The notes below the pieces were generated by a model, which saw only the letters and a program-made list of their open reading frames with translations, ran no database searches and was not told the origin of the DNA. From DASVEG01 sp035540495 (GTDB taxonomy: Bacteria > Actinomycetota > Acidimicrobiia > Acidimicrobiales > CADCTF01): a stretch of 64,000 bases of DNA. Made by a program: the position numbers and the translations under genes. The stretch's first letter is position 1. Each line of letters starts with the position of its first letter. This document shows positions 17,725 to 24,370 of the stretch, piece after piece. The stretch covers positions 41,769 through 105,768 of the forward strand of contig DATLGL010000047.1 in assembly GCA_035540495.1 (NCBI GenBank). The letters run 5' to 3'.

Positions 17725-18570
17725 ATGCCCCGCCGCAGCAGATTCGCCGCACTCTTCGTCGCGCTCAGCGCTCTGCTCGCACCTGCCGTCGCCATCCCAG
17801 CGCCTGCATCGGCGGCCGGCCCCGGCTACTGGCTCCTCAAGGCCGACGGTGGCATCCACGCCTACGGCGGCGCCACCCACGCCGGTGACACCGGCGGCAA
17901 CGTGCCCGATCCGACGCCGGCGATGGCTGCCATGCGATCGGGCGGCGGCTACTGGATCGGCGCCCGAAACGGCGTGGTCTACGCGTTCGGGGACGCCCGC
18001 TTCTACGGCAGCGCAGCGGGACGCCGGCTGAACCAACCGATCGTCGGCATGGCGTCGACGCCCGGCGACGACGGGTACTGGCTCGTCGCGAGCGACGGCG
18101 GCGTCTTCAACTTCGGAGCGGCCGGCTACCACGGCTCGACCGGAGACATCCGCCTCAACTCGCCGATCCTCGCGATGGCGTCCACGGTCTCCGGCGGCGG
18201 CTACTGGATGGTGGCCGGCGACGGCGGCATCTTCACGTTCGGCGACGCGCCGTTCTTCGGGTCGACCGGTGCGATGCGCCTGAACCGGCCCGTGGTCCGG
18301 ATGGAGCCGACGCCGTCCGGTCGCGGCTACTGGCTCGTGGCCAGCGACGGCGGCATCTTCGCCTTCGGCGACGCCGGCTTCCACGGCTCGACGGGAGCGA
18401 TGCGGCTCAACTCGCCGATCGTCGGCATGGCCTCGAACGCCGACGGCAGCGGTTACTGGCTGGTCGCGGCCGACGGCGGCGTCTTCACCTTCGGCACTGC
18501 CGACTTCCACGGCTCGGCCGGCGGTGGAGGGCTGACGGCCCCCGTCGTCGACGTCGTCGCGTCCCGCTGA
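17725..18570 (+). CDS. Secreted six-repeat protein (predicted beta-propeller)
   Basis: A 281-residue protein made of a signal peptide (about residues 1-30, cleavage near ASAAG) and nothing but six repeats of about 42 residues of the form GYWLVASDGGIFxFGDAxFxGSTGxxRLNxPIVGM. No catalytic domain is attached, unlike the relatives at 57409, 58846 and 60233. Six blades of this length suggest a closed six-bladed beta-propeller; this is inference from the count. The stop shares a base with the mauE start (TGATG), so it is coupled to the redox genes that follow. The GTG at 17722 is an alternative start. Confidence 0.88.
   Translation: MPRRSRFAALFVALSALLAPAVAIPAPASAAGPGYWLLKADGGIHAYGGATHAGDTGGNVPDPTPAMAAMRSGGGYWIGARNGVVYAFGDARFYGSAAGRRLNQPIVGMASTPGDDGYWLVASDGGVFNFGAAGYHGSTGDIRLNSPILAMASTVSGGGYWMVAGDGGIFTFGDAPFFGSTGAMRLNRPVVRMEPTPSGRGYWLVASDGGIFAFGDAGFHGSTGAMRLNSPIVGMASNADGSGYWLVAADGGVFTFGTADFHGSAGGGGLTAPVVDVVASR
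17818..18567 (+). repeat. Six tandem ~42-residue repeats (propeller blades)
   Basis: Six in-frame repeats with a period of about 126 bases. Blades begin with GYW and share DGGIFxFGDA and GSTG. The first two are the most diverged (DGGIHAYGG, NGVVYAFGD). It belongs to the RLNxPVVGM subtype, like blades 2-4 of the SpoIID protein at 60233. Confidence 0.85.
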
Positions 18571-19094
18571 TGGACGAACTCGCGTCGGCAGCAGCCCTCG
18601 TCCTCGCCATCGTGTTCGTGTGGGCGGGCGTGGCCAAGCTCGCCCGTCCGAGCGACACCGCGGAGTCGTTCGCGGCGCTGGGGTTGCCCGCGGCGAAAGC
18701 ACTTGCCCGGGTCGTCCCCGTGGTCGAGCTGGCGCTCGCCGCGGGCCTCGTGTTCCGCCCCGCGGTCGCATCCTGGGCCGCGCTCGTGGTGCTCGGCGCG
18801 TTCACCTTCGTGATCTGGGTGGCCATCCACCGAGGCGTGCAGGCGCCGTGCAACTGCTTCGGGTCGGCCCGGAAGGAGCCGGTGTCGACGCTCGAGCTCG
18901 TGCGCAACGCGATGCTCGCCGGGCTCGCGGTCATCGCCACCGCGGCCCACGGCGCCGCTGGATGGCCCGGGGTGCCTTCGGTCATCGCGATCACGGTGAT
19001 CGTCGCGTTCGGCCGGCTCTCCCTCGCGCTGGCCGAGTTCCGGCGGACGGGCGGGCGGATCTTCCCGACGATGCCCGGCGGATCTCCGCGATGA
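18570..19094 (+). CDS. mauE: MauE/DoxX-type redox-associated membrane protein
   Basis: A 174-residue protein with four to five transmembrane helices. The family signature PCNCFG, a CxCFG cysteine pair at a membrane edge, is present near residue 92. In methylotrophs MauE is needed, with MauD, to fold the disulfide-rich light chain of methylamine dehydrogenase, and it probably passes electrons across the membrane. Here it is followed by a MauD-like protein and a cysteine-rich Tat substrate, so the same job is likely. It overlaps both neighbours by 1-4 bases. Confidence 0.88.
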   Translation: MDELASAAALVLAIVFVWAGVAKLARPSDTAESFAALGLPAAKALARVVPVVELALAAGLVFRPAVASWAALVVLGAFTFVIWVAIHRGVQAPCNCFGSARKEPVSTLELVRNAMLAGLAVIATAAHGAAGWPGVPSVIAITVIVAFGRLSLALAEFRRTGGRIFPTMPGGSPR

Positions 19095-19564
19095 GCGGGT
19101 CGGTCTGGGTCGTCAGCTACGTGCTCCTGTGGCTCGCCGTCGTGGGACTCACGGTGGTCGTCATCGCGTTGCTTCGCCAGGTCGGCGTTCTCCACGCTCG
19201 CCTGCAGCCGCTCGGCGTCCATCCCGCAGGGGAGGGGCCGCACGAGGGAGAACCGGCGCCGCCGCTTCCCGCCGTCGACTACTCCGACGCAGCGGCGACC
19301 CTCGTCACCTTCACCTCGCCGACGTGCACGGTGTGCGAGCAGTTGGCTCCCTCGTTGCGCGCACTCGAGGCGCAGTACGGCGACGTGAGGCTCGTAGAGA
19401 TCGCGATGAACGCCGACACGAGCGCGGTGTTCTCGGCCTTCGCCGTCCGTTCGACGCCGTACCTCGTGGCCGTCGACCGCGAGGGGATCGTGCGCGGCAA
19501 GGGAGTCGCGAACTCGTTGGAACAAGCGGAGGTCCTGGTGGAGGAAGCGCTCGCCGATGCCTGA
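19091..19564 (+). CDS. mauD: MauD-like membrane-anchored thioredoxin-fold protein
   Basis: A 157-residue protein: an N-terminal membrane helix (about 8-28), a short linker, and a thioredoxin-fold domain outside the membrane. The redox motif is CTVC (SPTCTVCEQL), and the cis-Pro region RSTPYLV is present. MauD proteins carry a CxxC of this kind and are predicted to form or isomerise disulfides in the methylamine dehydrogenase light chain. The partner here is probably the 12-cysteine protein encoded next, whose start lies inside the end of this gene. Confidence 0.87.
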   Translation: MSGSVWVVSYVLLWLAVVGLTVVVIALLRQVGVLHARLQPLGVHPAGEGPHEGEPAPPLPAVDYSDAAATLVTFTSPTCTVCEQLAPSLRALEAQYGDVRLVEIAMNADTSAVFSAFAVRSTPYLVAVDREGIVRGKGVANSLEQAEVLVEEALADA

Positions 19565-20981
19565 GCTCGACGGGATCGCTGAGGGAGCGGCGCGCTGGCT
19601 CGCTCGCCGGCACACACGGCGGTCGTTCCTCGGGCGTCTCGGCAGGGGAGCCGTGTTCGTGGCCGGCGGATCGACGCTGGCGACGCTTCTGCTCGAGCAG
19701 GAGGCCGAGGCTCGGGTGTGCGGGCAGTCCGGCGTGAGCACCAAGTGCGACACCTACGACTGCGGCGACGTGTGGGGCTGGTGCTGGTACGCCTCAGGGT
19801 GTTGCGCGGGCGGCGAGCTCAAGAAGATCTGCGACTGCTGCCGCGCCGACCACCCGAACGTGCACGGGTACTGCCCGAGCGGCACGAACGTGCTGTGCAT
19901 CGTCGAGAGCTGCGGCGCCGATCCGCGGGTGCAGGTCGTCTCGCTTCGCCGGGTCACCACCGACGAGGTGATCGCCGCGTCCGCGCTGGCGTCCCGCGCT
20001 CGCGCAGGCGAGGGCCAGGGCCCCGTGGTCTGGATGGTGAACGCAGCCGACCCGTTGTTGGCTGCCGTCGTCGCCCCGGTCGCGGTGCGGGCGAACGCCA
20101 TCCTTCTCCTGACCGATGGATCCGGGCTCGCCGCGCAGACGATCGCGGAGCTCCAGCGGCTCGGCACGGCGCGCGCGGTCCTCGCCGGCACCGGCATCGG
20201 CCCGGGGGTCGAGCAAGCCCTCGCGCGTTATGGGATCGTCGCCGAGCGCCATGAACCGTCGGCCGACGCGATCGTGATGTCGCGCCGCACGACCGAGGAA
20301 CTGCTTGCCGCCGGAGCTCGACGGGTGGTCTGCATCGAACCCGCCGGCTTCTCGCTCGCCGCCGCGCCACTGGCCGGAGCGCTCGCGGCGGCGAAGGGGT
20401 ACCCCGTCGTGATCGGCGTCGACGCCGCACGTGAGCTGTCGGTCCGAGCAGCGGGAGCGCGACCTGTGCTCACGTACATGGTGGGGCCTGAAGCGGCATC
20501 GCGGGCCGGCGAGGTGCAAGGCGGCCACCCGTTCCACTCAGCCGACTGGGCCTCGTTGTCGTCGGAGATGTTCACCGCGGCGTTCCAGACCGAGAACGTC
20601 GGGGGTGGGCGGCTCGCCCTCGTACCCGCAGGTTCCCCTGCGCTGCACGGAGCGCTGAGCTTCGGCGGGCCGATCCTGGTGCACGGCTCAGGCGTGTTGG
20701 AAGGCGTCCGCGACGCGCTGTTCCAGTCGCGCGATCGCTTCCGGTCGGCAGCGCTGATCGGCGGCGCGAACGCTCTGTCGACACAGGCGTACTACGAGTT
20801 GCAGTCGATCGTGAACGGCTTCGAGGCCCACAAGCTCATCGGCGTCGCGGGCCAGGGACTTCCGGTGATCGACCAGCCGCTGGCCGAACGCCCGGTCGGT
20901 CTCGCCCGCCGGTCGAGCGCGAGTCAGGTGCAGGCGGAGTCGCGGTACTGGACCGACCGGGTCCGCTCCCTCGGCTCCTGA
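19557..20981 (+). CDS. Tat-exported Cys-rich (MauA-like) protein with CWB2-like domain
   Basis: A 474-residue two-part exported protein. The Tat signal has the twin arginines at 21-22 (TRRSFLGRL) and a hydrophobic stretch to about 45. Residues 55-119 hold twelve cysteines, with the spacing CC-x8-C-x-C and CPSGT that recalls the methylamine dehydrogenase light chain, also Tat-exported and with six disulfides. Its Trp residues are clustered at 73, 75 and 77; none lies later in the module, so the tryptophan tryptophylquinone cofactor is unlikely. From about 130 to 430 run three repeats resembling cell-wall-binding repeat 2 (AILLLTDGSGL, ELQRLG, VLAGTGIGPGVEQAL). There is no heavy-chain gene nearby. 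A wall-anchored disulfide-rich surface protein is my inference. Confidence 0.8.
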   Translation: MPELDGIAEGAARWLARRHTRRSFLGRLGRGAVFVAGGSTLATLLLEQEAEARVCGQSGVSTKCDTYDCGDVWGWCWYASGCCAGGELKKICDCCRADHPNVHGYCPSGTNVLCIVESCGADPRVQVVSLRRVTTDEVIAASALASRARAGEGQGPVVWMVNAADPLLAAVVAPVAVRANAILLLTDGSGLAAQTIAELQRLGTARAVLAGTGIGPGVEQALARYGIVAERHEPSADAIVMSRRTTEELLAAGARRVVCIEPAGFSLAAAPLAGALAAAKGYPVVIGVDAARELSVRAAGARPVLTYMVGPEAASRAGEVQGGHPFHSADWASLSSEMFTAAFQTENVGGGRLALVPAGSPALHGALSFGGPILVHGSGVLEGVRDALFQSRDRFRSAALIGGANALSTQAYYELQSIVNGFEAHKLIGVAGQGLPVIDQPLAERPVGLARRSSASQVQAESRYWTDRVRSLGS

Positions 20982-20982
20982 C

Positions 20983-21054
20983 GTGACGTTCCTCGTCGCG
21001 GTCGCGCTCGTCGCCGCGTTGTTGGCCGCGGTGCGCTCGCTCTGGTCGCCCTGA
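20983..21054 (+). CDS. Small single-span membrane peptide (23 residues)
   Basis: A GTG-started frame 1 base after the previous stop encodes 23 residues: about 18 hydrophobic residues (VAVALVAALLAAV) and a short C-terminal RSLWSP. The position, 1 base behind one gene and about 20 bases ahead of the next on the same strand, and the clean transmembrane composition suggest a real small membrane protein. Its short length means chance cannot be excluded. Confidence 0.4.
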   Translation: MTFLVAVALVAALLAAVRSLWSP

Positions 21055-21075
21055 GGCCTGTCCGTCGCCGAGACG

Positions 21076-22242
21076 GTGGTGCCCTCGGTCCGGGGGCCGA
21101 AGCGCATCCTGGTCGCGTCCCTGCTGACGATCTCGTCCGCCGGCTCCGGCGCGCTCACCGGGTTCGTCCTGGGCGTCATCGGCGAGGCCTTCGGCGTTGC
21201 TGACGTGCCGCGGTGGGCAGTCGTCGTCGCGGCAGCGCTCGTCGTCGTGGTCGATGCGTTCGTCCCGCCGCTGTCGGTCCGACGGCAGGTGCCGCAGCTG
21301 TGGGGTCGGGTCTTCGACGTGCGCACGACGGCCGTTCTCTACGGGCTGCGGCTGGGCGTCGGCCCGCTGACCATCCTCCGGACGTGGTGGTGGTGGTTCG
21401 CCGTCGTCACCGCCGCGCTGGCGGGCGTGTGGTGGTCGGTGGCGGTGGGTGCGTCGTTCGGCGTGGCCCGGATCCTCGTGATGCTCGGCGCCGGCACACG
21501 AGCCGGCTGCATGCGGCGGAGCGAGCGACTGGCGATCGCTTCTGGTGCTGGCGTCCTCGCGGTGATCGTGGTCGCTGCGCTCGCTCTTCCGGAGGAGCTC
21601 GCAGGCGATGACCGCAGCTCTGCGTCGAGATCGCGCGCGCCGGCGCCCTCTGCCGCTCCGACGAACGACGGGAGCGCAGCGCCGTCGACGTCGAGTGTCC
21701 CCGCGCCGAGGGCGATCCCCGCCGACCCCGGCCTGGTATTGGCGCTCCCCGCCGACATCGGCGAGCGGTATGAGCTCATCCCCGACGATCCTGGTCGAGC
21801 GTTGGGAGCGCTCGACCTCGCCACCGCGGCCGCCATCGAGCAGGACGAACCCGCTGAGCGCTCACTCCTCGAGACCCGCCGGTTCCAGATCGGCCACGCG
21901 CGTGCCTGGCGACACCGCGACGGCCGGGTCGCCTATGTCGCCGCGTACCGCTTCGGCTCCGCTGACGACGCCGCTGCCTACCTCGTCGACGGGTTCATAA
22001 CGCTCGAGAGCCGCGGAGCGCGCGTCTACGGGCTCGCCTCGCCGGCAGGCGCTAGAGGATTCAGCCAGGCCGCCAGCGCGGGGGAGACGAGCGAGGTCGC
22101 CCACGGTGTCGGCTTCACCAGAGGGGACGTGCTCGTCCTGGTCGTGGAGACCTCGCGTGGTTCCGCAGCCACTCCGTCGGGCGCTCAGCGGATCGCCCAA
22201 CTGGTCGAGATGTCTGTGGCCGAACCTCGATCGGCGTGGTGA
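21076..22242 (+). CDS. Polytopic membrane protein with extracytoplasmic C-terminal domain
   Basis: Unrecognised 388-residue protein. Four to five hydrophobic segments fill residues 10-175, including a WWWW run near 118, and are followed by a Ser/Ala/Pro-rich linker (about 180-220) and a C-terminal domain of about 165 residues that should lie outside the membrane. It closes the MauE operon. By position it could replace MauF, the CcdA-like partner in methylotroph clusters, but I see no CcdA cysteine motif. The GTG at 21076 is the first good start after an in-frame stop at 21052. Confidence 0.75.
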   Translation: MVPSVRGPKRILVASLLTISSAGSGALTGFVLGVIGEAFGVADVPRWAVVVAAALVVVVDAFVPPLSVRRQVPQLWGRVFDVRTTAVLYGLRLGVGPLTILRTWWWWFAVVTAALAGVWWSVAVGASFGVARILVMLGAGTRAGCMRRSERLAIASGAGVLAVIVVAALALPEELAGDDRSSASRSRAPAPSAAPTNDGSAAPSTSSVPAPRAIPADPGLVLALPADIGERYELIPDDPGRALGALDLATAAAIEQDEPAERSLLETRRFQIGHARAWRHRDGRVAYVAAYRFGSADDAAAYLVDGFITLESRGARVYGLASPAGARGFSQAASAGETSEVAHGVGFTRGDVLVLVVETSRGSAATPSGAQRIAQLVEMSVAEPRSAW

Positions 22243-22282
22243 CGTCATCGGCCGCGTGATGCTCCGGCCGTCGTGGCCCAGG

Positions 22283-22341
22283 CGCGACTTTCGGCCACTC
22301 GGCGACGGGCGGGATTCGTCGTCCGAATGACCGAAAGCGCG
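22283..22341. terminator. Bidirectional terminator between convergent genes
   Basis: CGCG-A-CTTTCGG at 22283-22294 pairs with CCGAAAG-CGCG at 22331-22341, an 11-base-pair stem with one bulged A; the loop can form an inner stem (GACG/CGTC). It lies between two convergent genes, in a 122-base gap that holds nothing else visible. Confidence 0.55.
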
Positions 22342-22364
22342 GGTGTCCGCGAAGCCGGTGGGGG

Positions 22365-22991
22365 TCAGCCGGCTGCGGACACGGCTGCCGCGAGCGCGCG
22401 TTGGTGACGGTCGACGGCCCAACGGACGCCGTCGTGGCAGACAGCCGGGTGGTAGTCGAGGCGCATCAGCTGGCGCTCCGTCTCCTCGATGCCGAGGCCC
22501 GCCTCGAGGTACGAGAGCGCGAGTTGGCGGGCTCGCTGGCGCTGCTGCTCGACCGCGGGGATCTGCAGCTGGTGCTCCTGCCACGACCGGTGGGCCCGCT
22601 GGAGGAGCTCCGGGAGCCTCGATTGCTGCGCTCTGGTCAGCGGCGGCACCCGTAGCCGCACAGCGAGAGTCGATGCATCCTCGAGCTGCGCGAACTGGAA
22701 GCGCACCAGTCGCTGGATGGTGCGGGCGAACGGCGAGTGACGGCCCAGGCGCTCGCCGAGGCCGAGGCGCTGTGCCGTCGACGTGAGGTCGAGGTCGTAG
22801 CCCTCAGGGGTCGCTTCGAGCGACGTGACGAGGTGGCGCAGGAGCCAGGTGGTCGACGGACCGAGGATCCCGAGCCAGAAGGTCTCCACGTACGAGCTGC
22901 AGGGGTGCTGCCCGACGGCGTCGATGACCGGGTCGGGCCAGGGGCGGACGGACAGTGAGTTCTCGAGGTCGAGCGGAAAGGGGATCGGCAC
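22365..22991 (-). CDS. Conserved hypothetical protein
   Basis: A 208-residue soluble, mostly helical protein of a type I recall in many actinobacteria, with the segment SYVETFWLGILGPSTTWLLRHL in its first third. No motif with a known function is visible. The GTG start at 22991 has a GGGAG ribosome-binding site 6 bases upstream. It lies 106 bases downstream of pilT on the same strand; that gap is visibly more AT-rich than its surroundings (around 23040-23070) and could hold a promoter. Confidence 0.78.
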   Translation of the reverse strand: MPIPFPLDLENSLSVRPWPDPVIDAVGQHPCSSYVETFWLGILGPSTTWLLRHLVTSLEATPEGYDLDLTSTAQRLGLGERLGRHSPFARTIQRLVRFQFAQLEDASTLAVRLRVPPLTRAQQSRLPELLQRAHRSWQEHQLQIPAVEQQRQRARQLALSYLEAGLGIEETERQLMRLDYHPAVCHDGVRWAVDRHQRALAAAVSAAG

Positions 22992-23097
22992 GGCTGCTCC
23001 CAGCTAGCGGCGTGTTCAGGAACCGAGGAAGTGTCTCTTCGCATTTCTCAATGCATTTCATGTTCTACCAGCGCTCCTGATTGCTTCGCAAGGCAAA

Positions 23098-24249
23098 TTA
23101 CCAGGCGGCGACCTCCGGGCGGGACGGTTCTTCGACGCCGTTGTTGTGCAACAGAAGCTGCAGGTCGTGCGGGTTCGACGCGTGGGCCAGCGCCGTCGGC
23201 ACGTCGATCACGCGCTCTGCGCACAGGCGGGCCAGCGACTGGTCGAAGGTGGTCATGCCGTAGTACTCCCCGCGGGCGATGATCTCGCTGATGTCCCCGT
23301 GGCGGTCGGGATCGAGCACGCACTGCTGGACGCGGCCGTTGGCGATCAAGATCTCCACGGCCGGAACCCGCCCCGGCGTGTAGCTCGTCGGCACCAGCCG
23401 CTGCCCGATGACGCCCTTGAGCGTGCTGGCGAGGCTCATCCGCACCTGGTGGTGCTGGTGCGGAGGGAAGAAGTCGACGATGCGGGTCACGGTCTCCACC
23501 GCGTCGCTCGTGTGGAGGGTCGACAGCACGAGGTGCCCGGTCTCGGCCGCGTGGATCGCGGCGGACACGGTCTCCAGGTCGCGCATCTCGCCGACGAGGA
23601 TGACGTCGGGATCCTGGCGCATCGCTGCGCGCATCGCCGAAGGGAAGTCCTTGGTGTCGACGCCGATCTCACGCTGGGAGATCTCGGCCCGGTCAGGGCG
23701 ATGGACGACCTCGATCGGATCCTCGATCGTGACCACGTGGCAATCGCGGGTGCGATTGATGTGGGCGATCATCGCAGCGAGCGTCGTGGTCTTGCCGGAA
23801 CCTGTCGGACCGGTCACCAGCACGAGACCACGCTGCTCTTGGGCGAGACGCTCGACCGTCGGCGGCAGGTTCAGCTGGACGAACGACGGGACCTTCGACG
23901 TGACGTGACGGAAGGTCATGGCCAGCCCACCCGCCTGCCGATAGACGTGGACGCGGAACCGCCCGACCTCGTCGTCCTGATAGGAGACGTCGACCTCCTC
24001 GCCCTGCTCGAGCTTGTCGACAGCCTCAGGCCGCAGGATCCCGCGCGCGAAGTCGGAGAGCTCCTGCGCACCCAGAGGGGACTCGCCGGCGACCTTCTCG
24101 AGGCGCCCGTCGACCCGGACCCGAGGCGACGATCCGCTCTGCAGATGGAGGTCGGACCCGCGCGCGCTCACGACGAGCGCGAGCAATCGAGCGAGCCGAG
24201 GGTTCTGCGTGGTCGTCTGTCCGATCGGACGGTCGAGAATCGCGGTCAT
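23098..24249 (-). CDS. pilT: PilT-type twitching motility ATPase
   Basis: Hexameric retraction ATPase of type IV pili, 383 residues. The N-terminal PAS-like domain is followed by Walker A GPTGSGKTTT near residue 150, the Asp box, Walker B ILVGEMRD and the His box HLVLSTLHTSDAVETV with RIVDFFP. A strong GAGGAG site precedes the ATG. No other pilus gene lies in the window. It is divergent from a c-di-GMP enzyme, which may be regulatory or chance. Confidence 0.94.
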   Translation of the reverse strand: MTAILDRPIGQTTTQNPRLARLLALVVSARGSDLHLQSGSSPRVRVDGRLEKVAGESPLGAQELSDFARGILRPEAVDKLEQGEEVDVSYQDDEVGRFRVHVYRQAGGLAMTFRHVTSKVPSFVQLNLPPTVERLAQEQRGLVLVTGPTGSGKTTTLAAMIAHINRTRDCHVVTIEDPIEVVHRPDRAEISQREIGVDTKDFPSAMRAAMRQDPDVILVGEMRDLETVSAAIHAAETGHLVLSTLHTSDAVETVTRIVDFFPPHQHHQVRMSLASTLKGVIGQRLVPTSYTPGRVPAVEILIANGRVQQCVLDPDRHGDISEIIARGEYYGMTTFDQSLARLCAERVIDVPTALAHASNPHDLQLLLHNNGVEEPSRPEVAAW

Positions 24250-24310
24250 GCGAGCTCCTCGTTGTGCCGGTGTTGGCTGAAGCCGTTATCGCTTCGCGCC
24301 GACGACCTCC

Positions 24311-24339
24311 TTGAGCCGATGTGGCGAGATTGCCTAGGT
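24311..24339 (+). promoter_or_regulatory. Candidate promoter of the GGDEF-EAL gene
   Basis: TTGAGC (24311-24316), a 17-base spacer and CTAGGT (24334-24339) resemble a housekeeping promoter. It lies 31 bases before the ATG at 24371, in the 121-base gap between this gene and pilT. Confidence 0.35.
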
Positions 24340-24370
24340 CGGTGCACGGCTGTCACCGCCCGTACGAGGG

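Noticed and set aside
17725..18570. WD40 or Kelch assignment for the GYW repeats
   Set aside because: The repeats lack the GH...WD or GG...Y...W patterns of those families; only the general propeller idea is kept.
19557..20981. Functional methylamine dehydrogenase light chain
   Set aside because: No heavy-chain gene, no mauG-like gene, no second Trp in the Cys module, and a large unrelated C-terminal domain.
22804..23061. Alternative small frames around the start of the conserved hypothetical gene
   Set aside because: They overlap it in other frames, have shadow composition, and lack a ribosome-binding site as good as that of the GTG at 22991.
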